From contig NZ_FJUR01000005.1 in NCBI RefSeq assembly GCF_900067135.1, positions 138,170 through 202,169 of the forward strand: DNA of 64,000 nucleotides, given 5' to 3'. Shown here piece by piece: positions 17,167 to 27,286 of this stretch. The translations under genes were made by a program, and so were the position numbers. A model generated the notes under the pieces. That model did not search any database. It had not been told where the DNA came from and saw only the letters and a program-made list of their open reading frames with translations. Numbering within the stretch: position 1 is the first letter of the stretch; every line of letters starts with the position of its first letter. The DNA comes from Rhizobium sp. 9140 (GTDB lineage Bacteria; Pseudomonadota; Alphaproteobacteria; Rhizobiales; Rhizobiaceae).

Positions 17167-17534
17167 GTCGTCCTCTCGTACACACGGTAATTTTCGTAAA
17201 CACACCTTTTTGCCGTCGATAGGACAACCCATTCCACCGCGTTTTGCAAGAATTTTAAAGTTAACAAAGTCTTAACGCGATTTGCTGGTTTCGAACGTCT
17301 CCCGGACTCATTGTTAGATTCCAGCGGGTTACCGCAAGAAGCGAAGAGTTAACTCTGCAGATCTTTCCTGTGACTCAATCGCCACCGTCCAGCGAAAATA
17401 GAGTGTCAGGGGCCGAATCGCAGCAAGCCTGACGGAATCACTTGCACACTACGAGATGCAAATTTGCACCTCGACAATCTGCGATCTTCACGGTCTGTCT
17501 CTTCACACACTCAAACGAGGAGACGGTTTCCCCC
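17167..17534. promoter_or_regulatory. repA-trbB divergent intergenic region
   Basis: This 368-bp region should hold the repABC promoter on the minus strand and the trb promoter on the plus strand, with the tra-box-like dyad at 17454. In Ti plasmids the traI gene lies at this place ahead of trbB. Here no such gene is found, so the trb operon begins directly with trbB. Confidence 0.6.
17454..17471. promoter_or_regulatory. tra-box-like dyad upstream of trbB
   Basis: AGATGCAAATTTGCACCT is an 18-bp dyad with 7-base arms, a 4-base centre and one arm mismatch. It resembles the TraR-binding tra box (core GTGCA-N4-TGCAC). It lies 63 bases upstream of the trbB start and shares its right half with the dyad at 36544. 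Confidence 0.65.
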
Positions 17535-18500
17535 ATGCTTCAATCGCACTCCCGCCTTGTCCGCAAATTGCAGGATGCACTTGGTGAGCGGCTTTGCATT
17601 GCCCTTGACGATCCGACCGTCGTTGAAATCATGCTCAATCCGGACGGCAAACTCTTCATCGAACGCCTGGGCCACGGCGTAGCTCCGGCTGGCGAGATGG
17701 CCGCGACAGCTGCCGAAACGGTCATTGGTTCGGTGGCGCACGCCCTCCAGTCGGAGGCCGACAGTGACCGCCCGATCATTTCGGGTGAGCTTCCCATCGG
17801 AGGTCACCGGTTCGAGGGATTGCTTCCACCAGTGGTCGGCGCGCCGACGTTCACCATCCGTCGTCGCGCGTCGCAGCTCATCCCCCTCGAGGACTATGTG
17901 AACACAAAGATCATGACGGACGCGCAAGCAGCGATCATCCGCAGCGCTATCGCCAACCGGCTCAATATCGTTATCGCCGGCGGAACCGGATCTGGGAAAA
18001 CGACACTTGCAAATGCCGTGATTGCTGAAGTCGTGACCGCCGCACCGGAGGATCGGATTGTGATCCTTGAAGACACCTCCGAAATCCAGTGTGCCGCAGA
18101 AAATGCCGTCAGCCTCCACACGAGCGATACCGTCGATATGGCCCGGCTTCTCAAGAGCACAATGCGCCTGCGACCAGATCGCATCATCGTTGGAGAAGTC
18201 AGAGATGGTGCAGCTTTGACTTTGCTAAAAGCGTGGAACACCGGCCACCCGGGCGGCGTGACGACAATCCACTCAAACACCGCGATGTCGGCGCTCCGGC
18301 GCCTCGAGCAACTGACAGCAGAGGCAAGCCAGCAGCCGATGCAAGCGGTCATCGGCGAAGCGGTCGATCTGGTGATTTCGATCGAGCGCGCCGGCCGGGG
18401 GAGGCGGGTGCGGGAGGTCCTTCATGTCGAGGGTTTCAGCGGATCCCGTTATCAGACAGAGCACTATCCGCAAATCGATGAGGACAGCCATGCCGCATAA
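17535..18500 (+). CDS. trbB: conjugal transfer ATPase TrbB (VirB11 family)
   Basis: This 321-residue protein has the VirB11-type secretion ATPase layout. It has an N-terminal domain ([20 protein letters not shown]), Walker [16 protein letters not shown] near residue 155, an Asp box ([14 protein letters not shown]) and Walker B-like [16 protein letters not shown], with a His box around [12 protein letters not shown]. It forms a hexamer at the cytoplasmic base of the conjugation channel and powers its assembly and substrate transfer. The ATG at 17535 fits the family start; the AGGAG is about 14 bases away, which is long. It is the first gene of trbBCDEJKLFGHI. Confidence 0.95.
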   Translation: MLQSHSRLVRKLQDALGERLCIALDDPTVVEIMLNPDGKLFIERLGHGVAPAGEMAATAAETVIGSVAHALQSEADSDRPIISGELPIGGHRFEGLLPPVVGAPTFTIRRRASQLIPLEDYVNTKIMTDAQAAIIRSAIANRLNIVIAGGTGSGKTTLANAVIAEVVTAAPEDRIVILEDTSEIQCAAENAVSLHTSDTVDMARLLKSTMRLRPDRIIVGEVRDGAALTLLKAWNTGHPGGVTTIHSNTAMSALRRLEQLTAEASQQPMQAVIGEAVDLVISIERAGRGRRVREVLHVEGFSGSRYQTEHYPQIDEDSHAA

Positions 18501-18876
18501 TCGCTCCCTTCGTTTGGGAATAGCCGCCGCGTTCATTTGCGCATCGATTGCCGCTCCGGCGTTTGCGGGTTCAGGAGGGAGCCTCCCGTGGGAGGGCCCA
18601 CTCGAACAGATCCAGGAATCAATCACCGGGCCGGTCGCGGGCTATATCGCGCTGGCCGCCGTCGCGATCGCTGGTGGCATGTTGATCTTCGGCGGCGAGC
18701 TCAATGATTTCGCACGGCGGCTGATGTATGTCGTCCTTGTCGCCGGCATCCTTCTCGGTGCCACCACGATTGTCGGCCTCTTCGGTTCGACGGGCGCCTC
18801 GATCGGGATTGGGCAATTCGCAGGCCAACCCACAACGCCGCCCACCAGCGCGGAAGGGGAGGGGGGCAATGGCTGA
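18490..18876 (+). CDS. trbC: conjugal transfer pilin TrbC (VirB2 family)
   Basis: This 128-residue pre-pilin begins [30 protein letters not shown], a long signal sequence with an AFA-type cleavage site. Two hydrophobic segments follow ([20 protein letters not shown] and [20 protein letters not shown]), the usual pilin topology. Mature TrbC is expected to be cyclised in this family by the TraF protease, which is encoded here at 32516. The ATG at 18490 has GAGGAC upstream and overlaps the end of trbB. Confidence 0.92.
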   Translation: MPHNRSLRLGIAAAFICASIAAPAFAGSGGSLPWEGPLEQIQESITGPVAGYIALAAVAIAGGMLIFGGELNDFARRLMYVVLVAGILLGATTIVGLFGSTGASIGIGQFAGQPTTPPTSAEGEGGNG

Positions 18877-19168
18877 GCCAAGGGTCAATCTCCACCGCAA
18901 TCGGGTCCACCGCGCTCTTTCGCGCCCAAACCTCTTGATGGGTGCTGACCGGGAGCTTGTGCTCCTGACCGGGCTTGCGGCGGTGATTTTGATTTTCGTC
19001 GTGCTCACAGTCTACTCGGCGCTCTTCGGGATATTGATCTGGATTGTTATCGTCGGCGTCCTGCAAATGATGGCAAAAGCCGACCCAATGATGCGGCAGG
19101 TTTATGTGCGCCACATGCGATATCGGCCGCATTACCTGCCAACGTCTTCGCCCTGGCGACAGTTCTGA
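18869..19168 (+). CDS. trbD: conjugal transfer protein TrbD (VirB3 family)
   Basis: This small 99-residue inner-membrane protein has a basic N-terminus ([20 protein letters not shown]) and a hydrophobic hairpin ([20 protein letters not shown] and [17 protein letters not shown]). It assists the TrbE ATPase in pilus assembly. The gene overlaps the trbC stop by eight bases, indicating translational coupling. Confidence 0.92.
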   Translation: MAEPRVNLHRNRVHRALSRPNLLMGADRELVLLTGLAAVILIFVVLTVYSALFGILIWIVIVGVLQMMAKADPMMRQVYVRHMRYRPHYLPTSSPWRQF

Positions 19169-19174
19169 GGGTTT

Positions 19175-21613
19175 ATGATGGTTGCTTTGCGCTCATTTCG
19201 CTCCGCCGGCCCATCGTTCTCGGAACTCGTCCCTTATGCGGGGATCGTCGATAACGGAATAATTCTTCTCAAGGACGGCAGTCTGATGGCGGGTTGGTAC
19301 TTTGCTGGCCCGGACTCTGAAAGTGCAACCGACTTTGAACGCAATGAGCTGTCCCGGCAGATCAACGCGACCCTGTCGCGGCTGGGTTCGGGCTGGATGA
19401 TCCAGGTCGAGGCGGTCCGCTTCCCGACTATCGACTATCCTTCGGCTGACCGAAGCCATTTTCCCGACGCCGTTACGCGCATGATCGATGACGAGCGACG
19501 CAACCACTTCGCGCGGGAGCAAGGGCATTTCGAAAGCCGGCACGCCCTGATCATGACGTATCGACCGCCGGAACGACGCCGCTCCGGCCTGACCCGCTAC
19601 ATATACTCGGACACCGAAAGCCGCACGGCGAGCTATGCCGATACCGTGCTGGAGACGTTTCGGCGGTCGATTCGCGAGATCGAGCAATACCTTGGAAATT
19701 CGGTTTCGATTCAACGCATGCTCACCCGCGAGGTGCCGGAGCGTGGCGGCGCCAGGGTTGCCCGCTATGACGATCTTTTTCAGTTCATCCGTTTCACGAT
19801 CACTGGCGAAAATCATCCCATTCGGCTGCCTGAAATCCCCATGTATCTCGACTGGCTGGTAACAGCGGAGATGGAGCACGGCCTCACTCCGCGGGTTGAG
19901 AATCGTTTCCTCGGCGTCGTGGCGATTGATGGACTACCGGCGGAGAGCTGGCCGGGTATCCTCAACAGCCTCGACCTGATGCCTCTGACCTATAGGTGGT
20001 CGTCACGCTTCATCTTCCTCGACGCCGAAGAAGCAAAGCAGCGGCTGGAGCGCACGCGCAAGAAATGGCAGCAGAAGGTTCGACCGTTTTTTGACCAGTT
20101 ATTCCAAACGCAGTCCCGCTCGATTGATCAGGACGCAATGGCGATGGTCATGGAAACAGAGGACGCGATTGCCGAAGCGTCCTCACAGCTCGTGGCGTAC
20201 GGCTACTATACGCCAGTGGTCATTCTCTTCGACGAGAGACTGGAGGCTCTGCAGGAGAAGGCTGAAGCTGTCCGCCGCCTCATCCAGGCCGAAGGATTTG
20301 GTGCGCGCATCGAAACCCTGAACGCGACCGACGCCTTTCTCGGAAGCCTGCCGGGGAACTGGTACTGCAACATTCGGGAGCCCTTGATCAACACCCGTAA
20401 TCTGGCAGACCTCATCCCACTCAACTCGGTCTGGTCGGGAAGTCCGACGGCGCCATGCCCGTTTTATCCGCACGATGCGCCGCCGCTGATGCAGGTAGCG
20501 TCTGGTTCGACGCCGTTTCGGCTGAACCTGCATGTCAACGACGTCGGCCACAGTCTGATTTTCGGTCCGACCGGCTCGGGCAAGTCCACCCTTCTTGCGC
20601 TGATCGCAGCGCAGTTTTGCCGCTATGAGCAAGCCCAGGTCTTCGCCTTTGACAAGGGTAACTCAATGCTGCCTCTAACGCTCGCTGTCGAGGGCGACCA
20701 CTACGCGATCGGCGCCGAGGACGGGGAGGGTGCTAAACTCGCCTTCTGCCCGCTTTCGGATCTGTCGAGCGATGGGGATCGCGCCTGGGCATCCGAGTGG
20801 ATCGAAACTCTCGTGGCCTTGCAGGGTGTTACGATCAATCCGGACCATCGCAACGCCATTTCCAGGCAGATCGGCTTGATGGCCGCAGCGCCCGGCCGAT
20901 CGCTTTCCGATTTCGTCAGTGGCGTCCAGGCGCGCGACATCAAGGACGCGCTTCATCACTATACGGTCGACGGGCCAATGGGACAGCTGCTCGACGCAGA
21001 GCATGATGGCCTGGCGCTCGGCCGCTTCCAATGTTTCGAGATCGAACAGCTTATGAACATGGGTGAGCGAAACCTCGTGCCGGTCCTGACCTATCTGTTC
21101 CGCCGCATCGAGAAGCGCCTGGACGGTTCGCCGAGCCTGATCATCCTCGATGAGGCTTGGCTGATGCTGGGTCATCCGGTTTTCCGGGACAAGATCAGGG
21201 AGTGGCTCAAGGTTCTGAGAAAGGCCAATTGCGCCGTCATTCTCGCGACGCAATCGATCTCAGACGCCGAGCGTTCAGGCATTATCGACGTCCTGAAGGA
21301 ATCCTGCCCGACCAAGATTTGCCTCCCAAATGGTGCTGCCCGGGAAACCGGTACACGGGAGTTTTATGAGCGGATCGGCTTCAACGAACGGCAGATCGAC
21401 ATCGTCGCGAACGCCATCCCCAAGCGGGAATATTATGTGACCTCGCCAGACGGCCGCCGGCTTTTCGACATGTCACTTGGTCCGGTTACGCTGTCTTTCG
21501 TCGGCGCGTCCGGGAAATCCGACCTTGCCCGCATCCGGGCGCTTCAATCCGCCCATGGCAAGGAGTGGCCGGGGCAATGGCTCATCGAAAGGGGGATCAA
21601 TCGCTATGCGTAA
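19175..21613 (+). CDS. trbE: conjugal transfer ATPase TrbE (VirB4 family)
   Basis: This 812-residue protein has the size and layout of TrbE/VirB4: an N-terminal CagE/VirB domain, then an ATPase domain with Walker A FGPTGSGKSTLLALIAAQ (about residue 455) and Walker B SLIILDEAWLML (about residue 655). The conserved ATQS motif is in VILATQSISDAERSG. It energises pilus biogenesis and DNA export at the inner membrane. It starts six bases after trbD and overlaps trbJ by eight bases. Confidence 0.95.
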   Translation: MMVALRSFRSAGPSFSELVPYAGIVDNGIILLKDGSLMAGWYFAGPDSESATDFERNELSRQINATLSRLGSGWMIQVEAVRFPTIDYPSADRSHFPDAVTRMIDDERRNHFAREQGHFESRHALIMTYRPPERRRSGLTRYIYSDTESRTASYADTVLETFRRSIREIEQYLGNSVSIQRMLTREVPERGGARVARYDDLFQFIRFTITGENHPIRLPEIPMYLDWLVTAEMEHGLTPRVENRFLGVVAIDGLPAESWPGILNSLDLMPLTYRWSSRFIFLDAEEAKQRLERTRKKWQQKVRPFFDQLFQTQSRSIDQDAMAMVMETEDAIAEASSQLVAYGYYTPVVILFDERLEALQEKAEAVRRLIQAEGFGARIETLNATDAFLGSLPGNWYCNIREPLINTRNLADLIPLNSVWSGSPTAPCPFYPHDAPPLMQVASGSTPFRLNLHVNDVGHSLIFGPTGSGKSTLLALIAAQFCRYEQAQVFAFDKGNSMLPLTLAVEGDHYAIGAEDGEGAKLAFCPLSDLSSDGDRAWASEWIETLVALQGVTINPDHRNAISRQIGLMAAAPGRSLSDFVSGVQARDIKDALHHYTVDGPMGQLLDAEHDGLALGRFQCFEIEQLMNMGERNLVPVLTYLFRRIEKRLDGSPSLIILDEAWLMLGHPVFRDKIREWLKVLRKANCAVILATQSISDAERSGIIDVLKESCPTKICLPNGAARETGTREFYERIGFNERQIDIVANAIPKREYYVTSPDGRRLFDMSLGPVTLSFVGASGKSDLARIRALQSAHGKEWPGQWLIERGINRYA

Positions 21614-22415
21614 TGGCAGCCGGTTTCAAAAAACGCTTAGGGCAATCGCCACTGTCTCCATAAACCTCGGCCTCGCATTGTCACCGACTCTATCCTTCGC
21701 CGGCTCCGCGGCCGGCGGCGCTACAGAGTGGACGCAGCTTCTCAATAATGGCGAGCTGATCTCGCTGGTCGGCCAATCCGGTACCCAGATCGAAAACCAG
21801 ATCAAGCAGATCACCCAGCTTGCCGAGCAGATTCAGAACCAGCTCAACATTTACCAGAACATGCTGCAGAACACTGCGCAGCTTCCAAACCATATCTGGG
21901 GAGAGGTCGAGAACGACCTCGATCAGCTGCGAGACCTCGTAGATCAAGGTCAAGGCATCGCGTTTCAAATGAGTAACGCGGACGACCTGCTGAAGCAGCG
22001 GTTCAAAAGCTACGCTGATCTAAAGACGAGCCTGCCTAATGCTGAGAGCTTCTCGTCGACCTATCAAACCTGGTCGACCACGAACCGGGATACGATTTCG
22101 AGTACTCTCAAAGCCGCAAGCCTGACCGCTGATCAGTTTGACAGCGAAGAAGAGACGATGAGCGCGTTGCGCTCAATGTCGCAATCGGCCGACGGCCAGA
22201 TGAAGGCCCTGCAGGTTGGCCATCAGATTGCTGCCCAACAGGTGGCCCAAATGCAGAAGCTTCGGGGGATTGTCTCGCAGCAGACGACAATGATGGGAAC
22301 CTGGCTGCAAAGCGAACAGACCGACAAGGATCTTGCCCAGGCTCGCCGCGAGAATTTCTTCAATGCCGATGTCCAGTCGGTCCCGACCGGGCAAAAAATG
22401 GAGCCGCGCTGGTGA
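21606..22415 (+). CDS. trbJ: conjugal transfer protein TrbJ (VirB5-like)
   Basis: This 269-residue periplasmic protein starts with a signal peptide (…SINLGLALSPTLSFAGSAAGG). A long helical coiled-coil region follows, rich in Gln and Asn (ENQIKQITQLAEQIQNQLNIYQNML). It is thought to act in mating-pair formation as a pilus-associated component. Its C-terminus (ENFFNADVQSVPTGQKMEPRW) resembles the end of the next protein, TrbK. The stop overlaps the trbK start codon. Confidence 0.93.
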   Translation: MRNGSRFQKTLRAIATVSINLGLALSPTLSFAGSAAGGATEWTQLLNNGELISLVGQSGTQIENQIKQITQLAEQIQNQLNIYQNMLQNTAQLPNHIWGEVENDLDQLRDLVDQGQGIAFQMSNADDLLKQRFKSYADLKTSLPNAESFSSTYQTWSTTNRDTISSTLKAASLTADQFDSEEETMSALRSMSQSADGQMKALQVGHQIAAQQVAQMQKLRGIVSQQTTMMGTWLQSEQTDKDLAQARRENFFNADVQSVPTGQKMEPRW

Positions 22416-22615
22416 CCAGAACCGTTCTGATCGTTTCCGTCCTTGCAGGCGGCTGCGCCCTCGTCGCTGTATCTGCCGTAATCTTTGCCCAAAACAGGAC
22501 CACCGCTGCGCCTGAGATGAGCGGAGAGCAGCGCGCCGCACGTGAGAAGTTCTTCGGGACAGGCAAGGATCTGTCCCCGATTGAAAAGGGGCAGGAGATG
22601 CGGCCGAGATGGTGA
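22412..22615 (+). CDS. trbK: entry exclusion protein TrbK
   Basis: This 67-residue protein starts at a GTG overlapping the trbJ stop. It has a hydrophobic N-terminal segment (TVLIVSVLAGGCALVAVSAVIFAQ) and a conserved tail (EKFFGTGKDLSPIEKGQEMRP). TrbK in this position blocks entry of a second related plasmid. The segment contains GGC, but the lipobox is weak, so lipidation is uncertain. It overlaps trbL by seven bases. Confidence 0.88.
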   Translation: MTRTVLIVSVLAGGCALVAVSAVIFAQNRTTAAPEMSGEQRAAREKFFGTGKDLSPIEKGQEMRPRW

Positions 22616-23790
22616 GGCGTGATTTGACGCGGATCTTCCTGCTTGCCGGCGCGACCTGCATTTTCTTGGCGGCACCGGCCATTGCACAGCAAGGTCAAGT
22701 CCTCACGGAATTGGAGAACCAGGTTTCCACGGCCGCAAAAGGCTGGGAAACCACCATTATGGATGCAGCACAGTCGCTGTTCTGGATCCTCGCCGGGATC
22801 GAAGTTGGCATCGCGGCGGTGTGGCTCGCGACGCAGGCCGCCTCTCTCGACAGCTGGTTTGCCGAACTTGTCCGCCGCATCATGTTCATCGGCTTCTTCG
22901 CGTTCGTCCTGACCCAGGGGCCAACCTTTGCCAAGGCGGTTGTCGATAGCCTCTTTCAGATCGGCGCTGGCGGCGGATCCGCATCGCCCGCCGAAGTCTT
23001 CGACGCCGGGATCCGCGTTGCATCCCAGATGTCGGAGCAGGCGAAATTCGGGGTCTTCGAAGACAATGCGCTTGCAATCGCAGCTGTGCTCGCGATGGGC
23101 ATCGTCGTTATCTGCTTCTCGCTCGTGGCTGCGATTTTCGTATCCGTTATGGTCGAGATGTATGTGGGGCTTCTCGCCGGCATGATCATGCTTGGACTGG
23201 GTGGATCGTCGTTCACCAAGGACTTCGCCATTCGGTATCTTGTCTATGCCTTTGGCGTCGGCATGAAGCTGATGGCGCTCGTGATGATCGCCAAGATCGG
23301 CTCAAATGTTCTTCTTGGTCTCGCGCAGGCACCGACGGCCGAATCCGATCAATTCATCACAACGCTGGCGATTGCCGGAATCTCCGTCGTTGTTTTCATA
23401 ATCGCTCTGTATGTTCCCAACATCATTCAGGGCGTGGTGCAGGGGGCCTCCGTGTCCGGTGGGATGGAGACGATCCGCCACGGCGGCCAGGCCGCTTCGT
23501 TTGCGGCGGGCGGAGCCTTCCTCGGTGCTGGTGCCGTCGGAGCAGGGTTTGCGGCGGCGCAGGCTGCGAGGGCCGGAGGGGCCTCCGCATCGGGCGCGGC
23601 TCTTCGAGGCATGGGAGCCGGCTTCACATCCGGCGCAATGGCGGCCGGATCAGCAGCTAAGGATAAGGCGATCGGCTCTCCCGGCGCTTATGCCGGATCG
23701 ATCTTGGGCCTCGCGAACGCCAAGCTTGATCAGGCTCGCGGCAAATCATCGTCCTCCACTCCGCCGCCAGAACGGCCGGATAAATCTTAA
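22609..23790 (+). CDS. trbL: conjugal transfer protein TrbL (VirB6 family)
   Basis: This 393-residue polytopic inner-membrane protein has a signal-like start ([20 protein letters not shown]) and about six hydrophobic segments ([64 protein letters not shown] and others). The tail is rich in Ala, Gly and Ser, as usual for TrbL. It forms part of the inner-membrane channel through which DNA passes. Confidence 0.93.
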   Translation: MVRRDLTRIFLLAGATCIFLAAPAIAQQGQVLTELENQVSTAAKGWETTIMDAAQSLFWILAGIEVGIAAVWLATQAASLDSWFAELVRRIMFIGFFAFVLTQGPTFAKAVVDSLFQIGAGGGSASPAEVFDAGIRVASQMSEQAKFGVFEDNALAIAAVLAMGIVVICFSLVAAIFVSVMVEMYVGLLAGMIMLGLGGSSFTKDFAIRYLVYAFGVGMKLMALVMIAKIGSNVLLGLAQAPTAESDQFITTLAIAGISVVVFIIALYVPNIIQGVVQGASVSGGMETIRHGGQAASFAAGGAFLGAGAVGAGFAAAQAARAGGASASGAALRGMGAGFTSGAMAAGSAAKDKAIGSPGAYAGSILGLANAKLDQARGKSSSSTPPPERPDKS

Positions 23791-23810
23791 CAATCAGACA
23801 GGAAACGAGC

Positions 23811-24473
23811 ATGGCAGCGCAACGCGCACCGGATAATCCATATCTTGCGGCGAGACAGGAATGGTCTGAGCGGTATGGCTCCTACGTGAGAGCCGCCTCT
23901 GCATGGAGGGCTGTCGGAATCTTGAGCCTGGCTATGGCCGTCATAGGTTTCGGCTATGCGCTGTATCTGAGCACGCAAGTGAAACTTGTGCCCTACATCG
24001 TCGAGGTCGACAAGCTCGGCAACACAGTGTCGGGAGGTTTCCCGCAACAGATCGAATATGCCGACGCCCGGGTCGTGCGCGCCACGCTGGGGAATTTCGT
24101 TGCAAGCTTTCGCTCCATTACACCCGATGCGGTGGTTCAAAAGCAATATATCGACCGCACTTACGCACTGCTGCGGACAAGTGATCCCTCGACGCAAAAG
24201 GTCAATGCCTGGTTCCGCGGAAACTCGCCTTTTGAAAAGGCCGTGAATGCGACCATTGCGATTGAGGTGAACAACATCGTCGCACTCTCCAACCAGACTT
24301 ATCAGATCGACTGGACAGAATACGAGCGTGACCGGAAGGGCAAGGAAGTCGCAACTCGCCGGTTCCGCGGCATCGCCACCGTCGCGATCACTTCACCGCA
24401 GGACGAAGCAACAATCCGGCTCAACCCGATCGGGGTGTACGTGACCGACTTCGACTGGACCGCACAACTCTAA
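23811..24473 (+). CDS. trbF: conjugal transfer protein TrbF (VirB8 family)
   Basis: This 220-residue bitopic protein has a cytoplasmic start ([20 protein letters not shown]), a membrane helix ([20 protein letters not shown], residues about 35-55) and a VirB8-type periplasmic NTF2-like domain ending in [19 protein letters not shown]. It is a scaffold that joins inner and outer parts of the channel. It follows trbL by 20 bases with AGGAAACGAGC before the ATG. Confidence 0.94.
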   Translation: MAAQRAPDNPYLAARQEWSERYGSYVRAASAWRAVGILSLAMAVIGFGYALYLSTQVKLVPYIVEVDKLGNTVSGGFPQQIEYADARVVRATLGNFVASFRSITPDAVVQKQYIDRTYALLRTSDPSTQKVNAWFRGNSPFEKAVNATIAIEVNNIVALSNQTYQIDWTEYERDRKGKEVATRRFRGIATVAITSPQDEATIRLNPIGVYVTDFDWTAQL

Positions 24474-24488
24474 GGGCAGGGAAATGCA

Positions 24489-25319
24489 ATGGGGACCCTA
24501 TACGGATATGCAGCGGTTGGCTGCTTGCTTGCACTGGGCGTAACGGCCGGCGCACCGACGCCGGCGCTTTCGCAAAGCCTGACCAACAACGAGGTGAAAG
24601 GCACCAATCTGTCCGGAAAATGGCGCGGTCAGGCGGGATTGGTCACGCGCGGCCCAGATGGGAAGGTGATCTTCCTCTTCGGCGAGACCCAACCGTCTGT
24701 CGTATGTTCACCTCTTCAAGTCTGCGATATCGAGCTACAAGGTGGGGAGATCGTCCGCGATGTTCTGGTTGGCGATACTGTTCGATGGAAGGTCGAGCCG
24801 GCTACATCGGGCGCCGCGACCGGGCAAGCAATCCATCTGATCGTCAAGCCCTCCGAACCCGGCCTGGTAACCTCGATGGTCGTCACGACATCTCGGCGGA
24901 CGTATCATATCCAGCTGAAATCGCATCCCAGCCAATACATGGCACGCGTCGGCTTCGAATATCCGGAGGATGCGTCGACCAAGCTTTCGGACATCAATGC
25001 CAGGATCCAGTCGATGAGTGGACCGGGCGGCGGCGTACCGCCGGAACAGCTGGCGTTTTCCTACTCATTGAGCGGCAGCGCGCCTTGGCGACCAAAGCGG
25101 GTCTATTCCGATGGCCAGAAGACCTACATCCAGTTCCCGCGCGCAATTTCCGGTCAGGACGCGCCCGTTCTCTTCGTCGTTTCGGGAGGACAAAACCGCA
25201 TCGTCAACTACCGGCTGAAGAATGACATGATGATCGTCGACTACAATATCGACAAGGCCGTGCTGTTATCGGGAGTTGGCTGGAGGCAGCAGAAAATCAC
25301 CATCCGGCGGGGAGGCTGA
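24489..25319 (+). CDS. trbG: conjugal transfer protein TrbG (VirB9 family)
   Basis: This 276-residue protein has a signal peptide ([22 protein letters not shown]) and the VirB9/TrbG beta-rich domain (VITSM…[41 protein letters not shown] near the C-terminus). With TrbH and TrbI it builds the outer-membrane core complex. The ATG at 24489 follows AGGGAAATGCA, 15 bases after trbF. Confidence 0.94.
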   Translation: MGTLYGYAAVGCLLALGVTAGAPTPALSQSLTNNEVKGTNLSGKWRGQAGLVTRGPDGKVIFLFGETQPSVVCSPLQVCDIELQGGEIVRDVLVGDTVRWKVEPATSGAATGQAIHLIVKPSEPGLVTSMVVTTSRRTYHIQLKSHPSQYMARVGFEYPEDASTKLSDINARIQSMSGPGGGVPPEQLAFSYSLSGSAPWRPKRVYSDGQKTYIQFPRAISGQDAPVLFVVSGGQNRIVNYRLKNDMMIVDYNIDKAVLLSGVGWRQQKITIRRGG

Positions 25320-25322
25320 AAC

Positions 25323-25769
25323 ATGTTGCGTCGCTGCCTTCTGCCGATTGCCTTTTGCCTGAGCCTTGCGGGTTGTCAAAGCGCAACCGACGGTCTGACC
25401 ACAAGCGCCGCCTCCGTTGACGTTACGGAGCCGGCAGCGAGCGCGATTGCCGGTGATATGGCGGGGCGCTTTGCCGAGCAGGCCGGATCGACCGCTACGC
25501 CGATCAGGCTCAAGAAGGATAGTTCCGATTTTGCCGTCTCACTGGAATCTGCGCTGAAGGGATGGGGGTTCTCCATCATTGGCGACGAAAAGGCCACAAG
25601 CGCGAAAGACGGGCCCAAGCCTGTCGAGGTGGCTTATTCGATTGTCGCCTCCGATGGACAGGTCCTCGTCAGGTTGTCGACGGACACGCTTGAGCTCGGG
25701 CGTGCGTACTCCGTCACCAACGGCGTCGCGACGCCTGCAAGCCCGCTTTCTTTGATGAAGCGCAACTGA
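25323..25769 (+). CDS. trbH: conjugal transfer lipoprotein TrbH
   Basis: This 148-residue protein has a lipoprotein signal (MLRRCLLPIAFCLSLAGCQS) with lipobox LAGC. Cleavage should leave Cys18 lipidated. It fills the VirB7-like place in the outer-membrane core. Three bases separate it from trbG. Confidence 0.92.
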   Translation: MLRRCLLPIAFCLSLAGCQSATDGLTTSAASVDVTEPAASAIAGDMAGRFAEQAGSTATPIRLKKDSSDFAVSLESALKGWGFSIIGDEKATSAKDGPKPVEVAYSIVASDGQVLVRLSTDTLELGRAYSVTNGVATPASPLSLMKRN

Positions 25770-25782
25770 GGCGGAAACGATC

Positions 25783-27081
25783 ATGGTCCAATCTCTTCAG
25801 TTGGGAACAAACGGCTCTGCCGACACCCAGGGGATGAAGCGCCTCAATCGCGTCCCACTCTTTCTCGGTATCGGCATCGCGGTCGTTTTTCTTGCAGTGC
25901 TCGTGTACGGGCTCTCCTCCCGTGGGCTTCGCTTCGGTCATGACCTTCCGAATGAAGCCGGATCGAATAGTCCGGCGTCCAGTTTTGCGGAACAGATGAA
26001 GCGGGGTGTGAAGGATGGTATTATCGGTGATCAGGAGGAACAGCCTGTCTTCCAGCCCACCCCCGACACGAGCAGGACGGTCGTCAACCAACCTGTTGAA
26101 GCCGAAGCTAAAGAGGAACCTCGCGACACCCGACGGCCACGCATGGAATCGGATGAGGAATGGAACGCCCGCATGCTGCGCGAGCAGCGAGAACAGATCG
26201 CGCGCGAGCAGCAGCGACAGCGCATGGCGAGCCTTCAGGCAAAAGGCGCCGCCATCGACTCGCCGTTGAAGGTCGACATATCGGACATTGCCGCAAAGGG
26301 AGGCCATGCCGACAGCACGACTGAGCGCACACAGGGAACGACGGGTCCAAGCGGTGCCTCAGATCTTTATGCTGCAGCGTTGAGAGGGGGCATAGCTGGA
26401 CAAGCCGGGGATCCCAACGGCCAGGCTTCGAAAGAGGATTTCTTCAATGCTGACATCAAAGAGCTTGGCTACCTGCCCAATCAGGTCGTGCTGCAGCAGT
26501 CTCGATACGAATTGAAGCGTGGCTCAGTCATTCCCGCTACCTTGATCACCGGCATCAATTCGGACCTACCTGGCCGGATCACTGCCCAGGTGAGCCAGAA
26601 TGTCTATGACAGCGCGACGGGTCACTTCCTGCTGGTGCCGCAGGGGACGAAACTCTTTGGACGCTATGACAGCAAGGTTTCCTTTGGCCAGAGTCGAGTC
26701 CTCGTGGTCTGGACCGACATCATCTTCCCGAATGGGTCTACGCTGCAGATCGGCGGCATGGCAGGGACCGACTCTGAGGGGTATAGCGGCTTCCGCGATA
26801 AGGTGGACAATCATTATCTGCGGACATTCGGCTCCGCTGCGCTCGTCGCTCTCATCGGGACAGGCATCGACATGGCGGTACCGGAAAGCTCGACACTTGC
26901 CACTCAGGATACGGCGTCGGATGCAGCCCGGCGAAATTTCGCGGAAACTTTTGGTCGGGTTGCCGAGCAAACGATCTCTAAAAACCTGAATGTGCAGCCG
27001 ACGATCAACATTAGGCCGGGCTACCGGTTCAACGTGATCGTAGATCAGGACGTCATTTTCCCGAACCTTTATTCGAACTAA
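25783..27081 (+). CDS. trbI: conjugal transfer protein TrbI (VirB10 family)
   Basis: This 432-residue protein has an N-terminal membrane helix (VPLFLGIGIAVVFLAVLVYGLSS, about residues 25-48) and a charged Arg/Gln-rich periplasmic linker (EQREQIAREQQRQRMASLQ). The TrbI/VirB10 beta-barrel domain follows (LKRGSVIPATLITGINSDLPG…LLVPQGTKLFGRYDSKVSFGQ). It spans the envelope and transmits energy from the ATPases to the outer core. It is the last trb gene. Confidence 0.95.
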   Translation: MVQSLQLGTNGSADTQGMKRLNRVPLFLGIGIAVVFLAVLVYGLSSRGLRFGHDLPNEAGSNSPASSFAEQMKRGVKDGIIGDQEEQPVFQPTPDTSRTVVNQPVEAEAKEEPRDTRRPRMESDEEWNARMLREQREQIAREQQRQRMASLQAKGAAIDSPLKVDISDIAAKGGHADSTTERTQGTTGPSGASDLYAAALRGGIAGQAGDPNGQASKEDFFNADIKELGYLPNQVVLQQSRYELKRGSVIPATLITGINSDLPGRITAQVSQNVYDSATGHFLLVPQGTKLFGRYDSKVSFGQSRVLVVWTDIIFPNGSTLQIGGMAGTDSEGYSGFRDKVDNHYLRTFGSAALVALIGTGIDMAVPESSTLATQDTASDAARRNFAETFGRVAEQTISKNLNVQPTINIRPGYRFNVIVDQDVIFPNLYSN

Positions 27082-27237
27082 AAATGACTGGCCAGCCTCC
27101 GGCCTCGTTGCGCTTCACTCAATTTACCGAGTCAAATGGGAACCGTGTTAATTGAGGTGCAGATTTTGGTACGGCTGCCAAATCATTACCTTTGATATTG
27201 TCGTTCGCTCCAGGATTCATAAATGCTTGACTTGCGC

Positions 27238-27276
27238 ATAAACCTGTTGCCAAATTGTGATTGGCAACAGGTTTAT
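27238..27276. promoter_or_regulatory. perfect 16-bp inverted repeat before the resolvase gene
   Basis: ATAAACCTGTTGCCAA (27238-27253), a 7-base spacer and its exact complement (27261-27276) end 10 bases before the resolvase ATG. It may be an operator, a resolvase binding site, or a terminator for the trb operon, although no T run follows. Confidence 0.75.
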
Positions 27277-27286
27277 GTAGCAGAAC

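Noticed and set aside
17535..27081. Operon taken at first as a VirB-type secretion system
   Set aside because: Gene order BCDEJKLFGHI, the TrbK exclusion gene and the linked Ti-type tra genes identify it as the Trb conjugation system; VirB names would mislead.
27151..27171. Possible third tra box near the end of trbI
   Set aside because: Only one half (AGGTGC) fits; the other half is TTGGTAC and there is no dyad.
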